Shown here one piece after another: positions 15,188 to 22,807 of a stretch of 39,035 nucleotides of DNA. How positions within the stretch are numbered: position 1 is the first letter of the stretch; each line of letters starts with the position of its first letter. A program made the position numbers and the translations under genes. The notes under the pieces were generated by a model. It had not been told where the DNA came from, did no database searches, and worked only from the letters and a program-made list of their open reading frames with translations. This DNA comes from Actinomadura logoneensis (GTDB lineage: Bacteria; Actinomycetota; Actinomycetes; Streptosporangiales; Streptosporangiaceae): NCBI RefSeq assembly GCF_003428695.1, contig NZ_QURH01000177.1:1-39035 (forward strand), given 5' to 3'.

Positions 15188-15547
15188 TTAGGTGGGCCAG
15201 CGGCCGTCGGTTTTGGCGGACTCGACGGCCGCACGGCCTGCTGGGCGCATTCGTCCGGCGGACGTCAGGGCTTCCGCCTTCGCGACGTTGATTCGGGACC
15301 ACGGGCTCCGGCGGGTGCGCGGCGAGTAGCGCTGCAGGTAGTAGTCGCCGTCGTAGGCGCGGCGGTGGCTGTCGATCCAGCCGTGGCACAGCGCCTCGTC
15401 CAAGGCCTCGTCCAGCGTCACGGTCGCCGCGCGGCTGTTCTTCTTGGCGATCATCAGCCAGACGTCGCGGGCGGTGTCGTGGTGCTCGGCCAGCCACGCC
15501 CGCCAGGCTGCGACGTCGGCGAGGACGAGTGCGTTCTCGGTCATCAA
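15188..15547 (-). CDS. YdeI/OmpD-associated family protein, C-terminally truncated
   Basis: A 119-aa protein whose segments fit the YdeI family: ALVLADVAAWRAWLAEHHDT, ARDVWLMIAKKNSRAATVTL, DEALCHGWIDSHRRAYDGDY, YLQRYSPRTRRSPWSRINVA and MRPAGRAAVESAKTDGRW. Full-length members are about 190 aa and continue after DGRW with a conserved helical region. Here two further residues (PT) precede a stop. The lost end faces the CRISPR array 3 leader, so the truncation probably marks a rearrangement junction. Likely non-functional or reduced. It lies just downstream of the VOC gene on the same strand. Confidence 0.78.
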   Translation of the reverse strand: MMTENALVLADVAAWRAWLAEHHDTARDVWLMIAKKNSRAATVTLDEALDEALCHGWIDSHRRAYDGDYYLQRYSPRTRRSPWSRINVAKAEALTSAGRMRPAGRAAVESAKTDGRWPT

Positions 15548-15550
15548 GGG

Positions 15551-15964
15551 TCAGCCCTTCCGGCCCGCGAGGACGTCCATGTAGTGCTGGTTGGTCATGA
15601 TTCCGAGGATGTTGCCGAACGGGTCACGCACCGAGGCCGTGACGAAACCGGGGCCGCGCTCGGTCGGCTTCTCGAACGGGACGGCTCCCATCTCCAGCAG
15701 CCGATCCCAGGTCCTCTCCAGGTCGTCCACGGCCCAGTAGGCGATCGCGCCGCCGTCCTCGTCGCCCAGGCCGGGCGGGGCGTACCGCGCGTCGATGATC
15801 CCCAGTTCGTGCTGGTAGTCGCCGACGCGGAACTCGACGTAGGCGGGGTCGCCCTGCTCGGGCCGCTGGAAGTAGGCGTCCATGCCGAGGAACTCGGCGT
15901 ACCAGTCCCGGGCGGCGGCGACGTCCTTGGCGTAGAAGCTGATGGCGGTGAGTCCGCGAAGCAT
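15551..15964 (-). CDS. VOC (glyoxalase/bleomycin resistance) family protein
   Basis: A 137-aa protein with the paired beta-alpha-beta-beta-beta modules of the vicinal oxygen chelate fold: LTAISFYAKDVAAARDWYAE at the start, then YVEFRVGDYQHELGIID, DLERTWDRLLEMGAVPFEKP, and the end VRDPFGNILGIMTNQHYMDV. Probable metal-binding residues include the His of QHELGI and a late Glu or Asn position. Start ATG 15964 (MLRGLTAI). It is divergent from a WYL regulator across a palindromic operator, so it is likely a target of that regulator. The substrate (antibiotic, aldehyde or other) is unknown. Confidence 0.88.
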   Translation of the reverse strand: MLRGLTAISFYAKDVAAARDWYAEFLGMDAYFQRPEQGDPAYVEFRVGDYQHELGIIDARYAPPGLGDEDGGAIAYWAVDDLERTWDRLLEMGAVPFEKPTERGPGFVTASVRDPFGNILGIMTNQHYMDVLAGRKG

Positions 15965-16012
15965 GTTCCTCTGCCTTCCGTTCCCGGGGGGGTGAGACCC
16001 AGATTTCCAGCC

Positions 16013-16037
16013 AAAGTGCTCACCAAATGAGCACTTT
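16013..16037. promoter_or_regulatory. Palindromic operator, probably of the WYL regulator
   Basis: AAAGTGCTCA and TGAGCACTTT form a perfect 10-bp inverted repeat with a 5-base spacer. It lies 18 bases before the regulator ATG and 48 bases before the VOC start, placed to control both divergent genes. Confidence 0.75.
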
Positions 16038-16055
16038 TCCTGGCATCTTCGGGGC

Positions 16056-17003
16056 ATGAGAGCGGATCGTCTGGTGGCCGTCCTGCTGCTGATGCAGTTG
16101 CGCGGCCGGGTCACGGCGGCGGAGGTCGCCGCCGAACTGGAGGTCTCGGTCGCCACGGCCCGGCGCGACCTGGAGGCCCTGTCGGCGGCGGGCATCCCCG
16201 TCTATCCGCAGGCGGGACGCGGCGGCGGATGGGCTTTGCTCGGCGGTGCCCGCACCGACCTGTCCGGGCTCAAGGCGTCCGAGGCCAGGGCATTGTTCCT
16301 GCTGCTCGGCCCGGCAGCGGCGATCGCGCCGGAGGCCAAGGCCGCGCTGCGCAAGCTCGTCCGCGCCCTGCCCGCGACGTTCCGGCAGGACGCCGAGGCC
16401 GCAGCGGACGCGGTCGTGATCGACCCGGCCCGCTGGGGCGAACACCGCCGCCCGCGCCCCGTCCTCGTCGATCTGCTGGAGGACGCGGTGGTGCGGCGTC
16501 GCAAGACCCGCCTCACCTACTCCGGACGAGAACGGGTCATCTCACCGCTCGGCCTCGTGGACAAGGACGACACCTGGTACCTGATCGCCGCAACCCCCGA
16601 CGGCCGGCGCACCTTCCGCGTGGACCGCATCACCGACGCCCATGTCACGGACGACCCGGCCGACCGTCCCGCGGACTTCGACCTAGCGACCGCCTGGGAC
16701 GAGGTCGTCACCGCGATGGAAGCACGCCGCGCGACGACCACCGCCACAGCGACCATCGAAGCCCGCTACCTGCGCGTCCTCCAGGACCGCTTCGGCCGCC
16801 ACTGCGAAGTGCTCGGCCACGGCGAGCGCGTCCGCGTCGCCCTCACCGCCCCGACCGCGCTCGACATCGCCCGCCACCTCGCAGGCTGGGGCGACCTCGT
16901 CCACGTCGAAGGCCCGCAGGCCGTCCGGGACGAACTGGCGAAACTGGCCGCCCAACTCACCAAGCTGTACGGCCCCCAAGCCGACGCGAACGAGATCGCA
17001 TGA
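16056..17003 (+). CDS. YafY-type WYL-domain transcriptional regulator
   Basis: A 315-aa regulator. The N-terminal winged HTH is RADRLVAVLLLMQLRGRVTA, then EVAAELEVSVATARRDLEAL, then YPQAGRGGGWALLGG. The central WYL domain has SPLGLVDKDDTWYLIAATPD and RTFRVDRITDAHV, and a WCX region lies at the end. The WYL domain senses nucleic acid or small ligands, and many members repress or activate a divergent gene. Divergence from the VOC gene around the 16013-16037 palindrome supports local control. Confidence 0.92.
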   Translation: MRADRLVAVLLLMQLRGRVTAAEVAAELEVSVATARRDLEALSAAGIPVYPQAGRGGGWALLGGARTDLSGLKASEARALFLLLGPAAAIAPEAKAALRKLVRALPATFRQDAEAAADAVVIDPARWGEHRRPRPVLVDLLEDAVVRRRKTRLTYSGRERVISPLGLVDKDDTWYLIAATPDGRRTFRVDRITDAHVTDDPADRPADFDLATAWDEVVTAMEARRATTTATATIEARYLRVLQDRFGRHCEVLGHGERVRVALTAPTALDIARHLAGWGDLVHVEGPQAVRDELAKLAAQLTKLYGPQADANEIA

Positions 17004-17009
17004 CCGGTT

Positions 17010-18158
17010 CTACCGACTTACCGGGCGGTCCTCCGTATCAAGCCAGACGTGCTGCCCTTCGGGCGTGACGGTCAAGCCCCAGCGGTCGGCGGTGGGACGC
17101 CCCAGACCGTCCCACCAGCGGTAGGCGGCCTCTACCTCGTTCCACAGATTCCGGTCCCCCGACTGGCGGACGGGGAACTTCTCCGCGTCCGTCCGATGTT
17201 CCAGGGAGGCCCACGAACCCGACCACGGATCGACCAGCCACACCGTGTACGCGCCATCGGCCTCGTGTGTGACGATCAGCTTGCAGTGCGGCACCTTCAA
17301 CCCGATCGCCAGCGACGCGTCGTACTCCCCGAGGACCGAATAGGGATGCGTCTCGGTAAACGACCGCCGGGCGTCCGGGACATCGCGTACATGACGCTTG
17401 AGTGAAGCGCGCTTGCCACGCTGGTCGCGCAGCCGCATGAACGCCACATTCCCGATGATCCGGCCACGCATCGTGCCGTCCGATGCGACGACGAAGGACA
17501 CCAGTGCGCCGTTGTGGAAGTCGGTGGTCCACGGCACCAGGACGCGTCCGCCCGGCCTCGTCTGCTCGGCCCACGCATGGGGAACCTGGTCGGCCGCCAC
17601 AGTGGCGATCACTCGATCGAAGGGCGCGCGTTCCGGAAAGCCCAGCGCGCCGTCCCCGGTCATGACCGTGACCTCGTACCCGGCCTGCCCCAGCACCCAA
17701 CGGGCGCGAGCGGCCACCACGGGATCGACCTCGACCGAGGCCACCTTGTCCGAGCCGAGCCGTTCGGCGAGGAGCGCGGCGTTCCATCCCGTCCCGGTGC
17801 CGATCTCCAGCACCGACATGCCCGGCTGGACGTCCAGCGCGGCCAACATGCGCGCCACCACGTAAGGACGACTCGCTGAACTGGTGATCTCCCGGCCGAC
17901 CCGTCCGGCCAATGCCGGGGCGCCGTCGTCCACCTGGGTGATCACCGACTCGTCGGCGTAGCAGAGCTCCAGCCATGCGGCCTCGTCGTCGGCTCGGTCC
18001 ACCGGGACCAGGAGGTCACCCTCCTCGACCCACACCGTGTCGGGGATGAAGACGTGCCGGGGAACAGTCTCGAACGGGCGGCGCCACTGCGGCGTCAGGG
18101 CACCGGCCTCGGCGAGTTCGGTGACCATCCCGGACGACAGCTCTGCCGCATCGGTCAC
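17010..18158 (-). CDS. PIMT-like methyltransferase, imiditide-type
   Basis: A 382-aa homologue of protein-L-isoaspartate methyltransferase. SAM motif I is MSVLEIGTGTGWNAALLAER; the substrate loop region includes GREITSSASRPYVVARMLAA, similar to the SQP region of PIMT; FDRVIATVAADQVPHAWAEQ follows. A C-terminal extension of about 170 residues ends DRWGLTVTPEGQHVWLDT and matches the pattern of the homologue at 1542-2681. The start is GTG 18158, overlapping the stop of a 37-aa peptide gene (GTGA), so the two are translationally coupled. PIMT homologue plus adjacent charged peptide is the two-part design reported for imiditides, where an Asp is methylated and cyclises to aspartimide. This assignment is an inference from architecture. 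Confidence 0.82.
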   Translation of the reverse strand: MTDAAELSSGMVTELAEAGALTPQWRRPFETVPRHVFIPDTVWVEEGDLLVPVDRADDEAAWLELCYADESVITQVDDGAPALAGRVGREITSSASRPYVVARMLAALDVQPGMSVLEIGTGTGWNAALLAERLGSDKVASVEVDPVVAARARWVLGQAGYEVTVMTGDGALGFPERAPFDRVIATVAADQVPHAWAEQTRPGGRVLVPWTTDFHNGALVSFVVASDGTMRGRIIGNVAFMRLRDQRGKRASLKRHVRDVPDARRSFTETHPYSVLGEYDASLAIGLKVPHCKLIVTHEADGAYTVWLVDPWSGSWASLEHRTDAEKFPVRQSGDRNLWNEVEAAYRWWDGLGRPTADRWGLTVTPEGQHVWLDTEDRPVSR

Positions 18159-18268
18159 CTACTTGCCTTCTCATGCTTGCCGCCACCCTTGGGATCGCCT
18201 TTCTCCGGAGGAGGAATCGGCTTGTCCCACTGCCCGTCCTTCTCCTTCTTGTCCTCGTGCTTGCCCAC
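18155..18268 (-). CDS. 37-aa charged small peptide, candidate imiditide-type precursor
   Basis: GTG start at 18268 with GGAGAGGAG 6-8 bases upstream, and a stop overlapping the methyltransferase GTG. The peptide begins MGKHEDKKEKDGQWDKP, continues IPPPEKGDPKGGG and ends KHEKASR. It is rich in Lys, Glu and Asp and has no cysteine. It contains an Asp-Gly (KDGQW), the dipeptide most prone to aspartimide formation, plus WDKP and GDPK. Good ribosome site, coupling and clean composition argue for a real gene. Whether Asp11 is the modified residue is unknown. Confidence 0.68.
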   Translation of the reverse strand: MGKHEDKKEKDGQWDKPIPPPEKGDPKGGGKHEKASR

Positions 18269-18539
18269 CCCGGGACTCCTCTCCACCACGCGCGTCTGCG
18301 CAGTGCCCGCCTCCGGGCTCGATGCGCAAGGGCGCGTCCGATTCTCCCGACGGAACTACCGGCGGGGCATGGCTTATCCGTCAGATCCTCGGCTTCCCGG
18401 TCCCCAGGAATGTGGCGATGTCGCAGCCCTTGCCGTGCTTGCGTGTGGGACGACACGTCCGGGAGGTGGTGGTCCCGGCGGGGGGCTGACGTGGCGCTTA
18501 GCTTGGACGTGGTCCGATGTCGATCGCTGGGGAGGACGC

Positions 18540-19067
18540 GTGCGCTGGACGGTCAAGTCCGAGGAGCAGTTGTACCGGGACCGCTGGCTGGACATCCGCC
18601 TCGCGGAAGTGGACGCCGGGGGCCGGACACTGGACCACCGTTTGATCCGGACGCCGCCCGGCGCCGGCGTGGTCGTCATCGACGAGCAGCGACACGCCCT
18701 GCTGTTGTGGCGGCACCGCTTCATCACCGACACGTGGGGCTGGGAGATCCCGATCGGCCAGGTCGAGGACGGTGAGTCCGCAGCGGTCGCGGCTGCCCGG
18801 GAGTGTGAGGAGGAGACGGGATGGCGGCCGTCCGATCCCCTCCGGCCGCTCCTGGTCGTCCACCCGACGCCGGGCATCAGCGACAGCGCCCATCACGTGT
18901 TCCAGGCCGACGGCGCGACGTACACCGGCCCACCCACCGACGGCTGGGAGTCGGAACGCATCGAGTGGGTGCCGCTGGCGGACGTCCCCGGCCTCATCGA
19001 ACAGTGCGAAATCACCAGCGGCACCACGGCCACCGCACTTCTGTACGCCCTCAGCACGACCCAATGA
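18540..19067 (+). CDS. Nudix hydrolase
   Basis: A 175-aa protein with a complete Nudix box, GQVEDGESAAVAAARECEEE followed by TGW, fitting G-x5-E-x7-RE-x2-EE-x-G. The motif binds Mg and cleaves a nucleoside diphosphate linked to another group. The N-terminal DRWLDIRLAEVDAGGRTLDH and the arrangement GWEIPIGQVEDG resemble ADP-ribose or nucleotide-sugar pyrophosphatases. Start GTG 18540 with GGAGGA 4 bases upstream; the longer open frame upstream has no support. It stands alone, divergent from the small peptide/methyltransferase pair. Confidence 0.9.
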   Translation: MRWTVKSEEQLYRDRWLDIRLAEVDAGGRTLDHRLIRTPPGAGVVVIDEQRHALLLWRHRFITDTWGWEIPIGQVEDGESAAVAAARECEEETGWRPSDPLRPLLVVHPTPGISDSAHHVFQADGATYTGPPTDGWESERIEWVPLADVPGLIEQCEITSGTTATALLYALSTTQ

Positions 19068-19289
19068 TCTGCAACCTCCTGGCCGCCCGCGGCACCCCGG
19101 CCTGACCTTCATCCATCCATATTGCTGGTTTCGGACGCGTCCGGCATTCGGCGACTCGTCCCCTTGTTCCGGCCGCTCCGCAACACAAAGAGTGGACGCG
19201 ACGGTGACGCATTGTGCGTGGGCCTTGCTCACCCTCTGAACGAGTGAGACTCTTTCGGCACCCGTCGTCTACGGTAAGGACATTTCGCT

Positions 19290-19559
19290 ATGCCTCGACC
19301 GTGGGAGGCCGATCCGGCGGCCGGCTTCAGGCGCAGGTTGGGCAAGTCCGCACTTGAGCTGGGTGACACCAATGCGGACCCGACTTGTCCCGACATTTGG
19401 GAGTTGGACAATGGCGATGTCGCGGTGATCGGCCGTGACCTCACCGAGCAGTACTCCGGACGGCTACCTGAAGGGGTTTCGGTCGGCTATAACGAACGCC
19501 TCGTGGTGATTCCACGGAACATGGTGATCGCCGCCAAGCCTGACATTCCCGATGCTTGA
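19290..19559 (+). CDS. Hypothetical protein upstream of DUF6879
   Basis: An 89-aa protein. AAGGA lies 8 bases before the ATG, and the last codons overlap the ATG of the next gene by 8 bases. It contains CPDIWELDNGDVAVIGRDLT and NERLVVIPRNMVIAAK, a small beta-rich domain. Proteins like this commonly precede DUF6879 genes in actinomycetes. Function unknown. Confidence 0.75.
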   Translation: MPRPWEADPAAGFRRRLGKSALELGDTNADPTCPDIWELDNGDVAVIGRDLTEQYSGRLPEGVSVGYNERLVVIPRNMVIAAKPDIPDA

Positions 19560-20145
19560 TCTTGTGCGGCGTCTTCCTGCCGTTGAATTGGATGCCCAGG
19601 GGTATCTCAGTGATTTCTGGGAGCACCATGAACGGACCGACGGCGCATTCTGGAAACTGGAGCGGCGGCAGAGTTTTCGTGAGCCCGACGAGCCCAGTTG
19701 GGTCGCGATGAGCACCGGCGACTGGGACCGCGCGCTCGCGTTGATCGCGGAGCAGCGCGCCGCGACGACGGTGAGCGGACGTGAGAGCCACCGGCTCCGG
19801 ATCGTCGAGCTGCCGATCAGCCCCTACCTCCAGTGGGAACTGCACGTGCTCCAGGTGCGAGCCGAAGCGGGCGTCCAGGACGTCCGGGTCTTGGACGCAT
19901 CGGACGTCAGCCACCTGGAGGCCGACCACCTCCTCCCTGAGCTGGTGTTCCTCGGCGACACGGTGATGTACGAGGTCCTCTACGACGAGGACGGCACGCA
20001 TTCGGGCGGGCGCCGCCACGACGACCCGGGCGTGATCCGCGCCTGCCACCGGCAGCTCGTCGAACTCCACGGCGCGGGCGAGCCGCTGGCGACCTACTTC
20101 GACCGGGAGATCGCGGCGCTGCCGGCTCCCGCCGGGCAAGCCTGA
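19552..20145 (+). CDS. DUF6879 family protein
   Basis: A 197-aa protein. The conserved look of DUF6879 is visible in YLSDFWEHHERTDGAFWKLE, FREPDEPSWVAMSTGDWDRA, ISPYLQWELHVLQVRAEAGV and LPELVFLGDTVMYEVLYDED. These proteins are widespread in actinomycetes, often next to HTH regulators, and have no proven activity. The ATG lies inside the end of the upstream gene, so the two are translationally coupled. No HTH partner is adjacent here. Confidence 0.82.
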   Translation: MLDLVRRLPAVELDAQGYLSDFWEHHERTDGAFWKLERRQSFREPDEPSWVAMSTGDWDRALALIAEQRAATTVSGRESHRLRIVELPISPYLQWELHVLQVRAEAGVQDVRVLDASDVSHLEADHLLPELVFLGDTVMYEVLYDEDGTHSGGRRHDDPGVIRACHRQLVELHGAGEPLATYFDREIAALPAPAGQA

Positions 20146-20162
20146 GACGGGGGAACCGACCG

Positions 20163-20909
20163 GTGGTCAGGCGCGTTTTCGCAGGCCGCGCCACTCACCG
20201 GGCCTTCGTGACTACGCTGTTGCTCATGGTGATCGCTCTGGCCGCGGGCCTGGTCGCCTTCTCTCCCATCGCCCTGCGTGCCTGGACACCGCGGTTCGGC
20301 GACTGGGAACGGCTCAGCTGGATCGGTCAGACCTACGGCGCCGCGTCCGCGCTGCTGGCGGTCCTGGCATTGATCGGCATCAGCGTCTCGCTCGTCCTCC
20401 AGGCGCGCGAGGCCAAGGCCACCCGCGAGCAGGCGGTGCGGGCCGTCCACACCGACCTGCTGCGCATGGCGATGGAGGACGAGGTCTACCGGCGCGCCTG
20501 GGGTCCGTACTTCGCCGCGGGCGACTCGGAGCGGCAACGCCAGCACATGTACATCAACCTGATCATCTCCAACTGGCAGATGCGCTGGGGTCTGCGGGAC
20601 ATCAGCGAACAGCATCTGCGCGCCACCGCGCACGTCCTCCTCTCTGGGGAGCCGGGGCAGCGGTTCTGGGCGGAAGGGCGCGAGCTGCGGCTACGCGCGG
20701 TCAACGGACGCCGGGAACGGCGCTTCCACCAGATCCTCGACGAGGAGTACCAGCACGCACGGCGTGACCCCGCTCTTCCGCCTGCTCCGCTTCCCGCCGA
20801 GGAGGCGACAGCAACGAAGCCCTGGTTGCTGCTTGGTTCGGTGCTTGCGGGGGTGACGGTGCTGGTCGCGGTGTGGCGTCGGCTCGTCGGCCGCAGAGAT
20901 GAGGCGTGA
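20163..20909 (+). CDS. DUF6082 family membrane protein
   Basis: A 248-aa protein with two N-terminal membrane segments (FVTTLLLMVIALAAGLVAFS and ASALLAVLALIGISVSLVLQ). A cytoplasmic helical domain follows (REQAVRAVHTDLLRMAMEDE, MYINLIISNWQMRWGLRDIS), typical of DUF6082. A third hydrophobic segment (WLLLGSVLAGVTVLVAVW) is at the C-terminus. GTG start 17 bases after the DUF6879 stop, in the same operon. Function unknown. Confidence 0.8.
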   Translation: MVRRVFAGRATHRAFVTTLLLMVIALAAGLVAFSPIALRAWTPRFGDWERLSWIGQTYGAASALLAVLALIGISVSLVLQAREAKATREQAVRAVHTDLLRMAMEDEVYRRAWGPYFAAGDSERQRQHMYINLIISNWQMRWGLRDISEQHLRATAHVLLSGEPGQRFWAEGRELRLRAVNGRRERRFHQILDEEYQHARRDPALPPAPLPAEEATATKPWLLLGSVLAGVTVLVAVWRRLVGRRDEA

Positions 20910-20931
20910 GGGTACGCGGGTTAGGTGGTTT

Positions 20932-21682
20932 TCAGGAGGCGGCGGTGTTCAGGGCGGTGGCGAGGGCCTTTGGGGACGACAGCATCGGCCAGTGGCCGGT
21001 CGGCAGGTCGAAGCGGCGCCACGGGGGCTGGTTCAGGTGGGCCAGCATCGGGATTCCGGTGTCCAGCAGGGCCGTGAACTCGCGGCAGGCGATCAGGACG
21101 CGGTCGACGTCGGCGGCGGGCTCGACCGGTTCGGAGACGGGCTGGGTGTAGGTGCCGAACGGGTGCGGGGTGGCGCGGGCGCGCAGGGTGTCCATCTTGT
21201 CCTCAAGGCCGTCGAGGCTGCTCGACCTGCTCAGCATCGCTTCGACGGGCAGCTTCCAGCCGTCGCCGGACGCGGTGACCTCCTGCCGCAGTTCGTCCGC
21301 CGCCTGCGGGGGCATGAGGTCCAGCATGCGCATTCCGGCGGAGAACGGCGCGCTGTCCACGTAGACCACGCGCTCCAGCCGGTCGCCGAGGCGGGCGGCG
21401 GCGCCGGTCACCGGCGCCGCCGCGTAGCTGTGGGCGACCAGCGTGACGTCCCGCAGGTCCTTCGTCTCGGACGTCCCGCAGGTCCTTCGTCTCGATGAAG
21501 CCGGTGATGTCCGCGATGTGGGTGTCCAGGTCCGTGTCGGGGTCCGCCTGGTCGGCGCGTTCGGCGAGGCCGGTCAGGGTCAGCGGCAGCGCGGTGTGGC
21601 CCTGGTCCCGGAGCGTGCGGGCGGTGTCTTCCCAGGCCCACGCCCCGAGGCAGGCGCCGGGGACGAGTACGAAGGTGGCCAT
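20932..21682 (-). pseudogene. Alpha/beta hydrolase broken by a 25-bp tandem duplication
   Basis: Reads from ATG 21682 as MATFVLVPGACLGAWAWEDT through GFIETKDLRD. It continues, only in another frame, as VTLVAHSYAAAPVTGAAARL to the stop at 20932 (HWPMLSSPKALATALNTAAS). The break coincides exactly with two identical 25-bp copies at 21445-21469 and 21470-21494; removing one copy restores a continuous protein of about 240 aa. The nucleophile elbow is AHSYAA and the catalytic His is probably in TGHWPM. The family resembles small esterases of the salicylate-binding/MenH-like type. It is divergent from a WYL regulator. It may be switchable if the repeat contracts. Confidence 0.85.
21445..21494. repeat. 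Exact 25-bp tandem duplication
   Basis: Two adjacent identical copies beginning GACGTCCCGCAGG, at 21445-21469 and 21470-21494. Each is 25 bases, so the extra copy shifts the frame of the hydrolase by one. Confidence 0.95.
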
Positions 21683-21762
21683 GTGATCTCCCTGAAGTGA
21701 GGTTCTGAGGGGAGCGTAAGGTCGATACAGGACAGATCCCGCCCTGAAATGCCGAGTGACCC

Positions 21763-22737
21763 ATGACACATCCCCTCACGCGCGTGCTGACCCTGCTGGA
21801 GCTCCTCCAGGCGAACGCCCGGCTCACGGGCACGGAGATGGCGCGCCGCCTGGACACCGACGTCCGGACGGTCCGCCGCTACATCGCCCACCTGCGCGAC
21901 CTGGGCATCCCCGTGGAGGCCGAACGCGGCCGGTACGGCGGTTACCGGCTGGCGCGCGGGTACCGGATGCCGCCCCTGGTCCTCACCAATGACGAGGCCC
22001 TGGCCGTCGTCCTCGGCCTGCTCGCGGCGGAACGCCTCGGCATGGGGACGGCCGCGCCAGCCAGCGCCGGAGCCCTGGTCAAGATCGAGCGGGTGCTTCC
22101 GCACGCCCTGCGTGAACCGCTCGCCGCCATGCGCGAGACCCTGTCGTTCACCGCCAACGCCGTGGCCGGGCAGGCCCCCGAGACCAGCGTCCTGCTCGCC
22201 CTCGCCCAGGCGTCCCGCGACCGCAGGACGGTCGGCATCAGCCACGAGTCCGGACGTCGCGAACACACCGAGCGCGACATCGACCCCTACGGCGTGGTGT
22301 TCCACACCGGCCGCTGGTACGTCGTCGGCCACGACCACCTGCGCGACGGCCTGCGGACCTTCCGCGTCGACCGCATCACGTCCCCGACGCCCCGGGACCG
22401 CCACTTCACGGCACCCGACGACTTCGACCCCGTGGCCCACCTGACATCGACACTGGCCCAGGGGTCCTACCGCTGGCAGGTCGAGGTGACGATCCACGGT
22501 CCGCTCGACGCGATCGCCCGGCGGCTGGCCGGCGCGGCCGTGACCCTCGCCGACCGGCCCGGCGGCGTCCTGATGCGCGTCCAGGCCGAGCGGCTGGACG
22601 GCATGGCGCACATGCTCGCCTCCCTGGAATGGCCCTTCACCATCCACAGCCCCGACGAACTGCGCGGAGCCCTCAAGGACCTCGCCGACCGCCTCGCGGC
22701 AGCCGCCCGGCAGGGCACGGAAGAACCACCACGGTGA
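21763..22737 (+). CDS. WYL-domain transcriptional regulator
   Basis: A 324-aa regulator of the same build as the one at 16056. HTH: RVLTLLELLQANARLTGTEM, then ARRLDTDVRTVRRYIAHLRD. Wing and linker: AERGRYGGYRLARGYRMPPL. WYL domain: DPYGVVFHTGRWYVVGHDHL and RTFRVDRITSPTPR. A C-terminal WCX region ends with AHMLASLEWPFTIHSPDELR. The divergent broken hydrolase is its likely target; the 80-base intergenic region shows no clear palindrome. Confidence 0.92.
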   Translation: MTHPLTRVLTLLELLQANARLTGTEMARRLDTDVRTVRRYIAHLRDLGIPVEAERGRYGGYRLARGYRMPPLVLTNDEALAVVLGLLAAERLGMGTAAPASAGALVKIERVLPHALREPLAAMRETLSFTANAVAGQAPETSVLLALAQASRDRRTVGISHESGRREHTERDIDPYGVVFHTGRWYVVGHDHLRDGLRTFRVDRITSPTPRDRHFTAPDDFDPVAHLTSTLAQGSYRWQVEVTIHGPLDAIARRLAGAAVTLADRPGGVLMRVQAERLDGMAHMLASLEWPFTIHSPDELRGALKDLADRLAAAARQGTEEPPR

Positions 22738-22807
22738 ATACCGGACCTTGTCCGGCCGTCCCCCTTTCCGTCATGATTCCGGGCATCGTCGCGGGAAGGG
22801 GCCTGAC

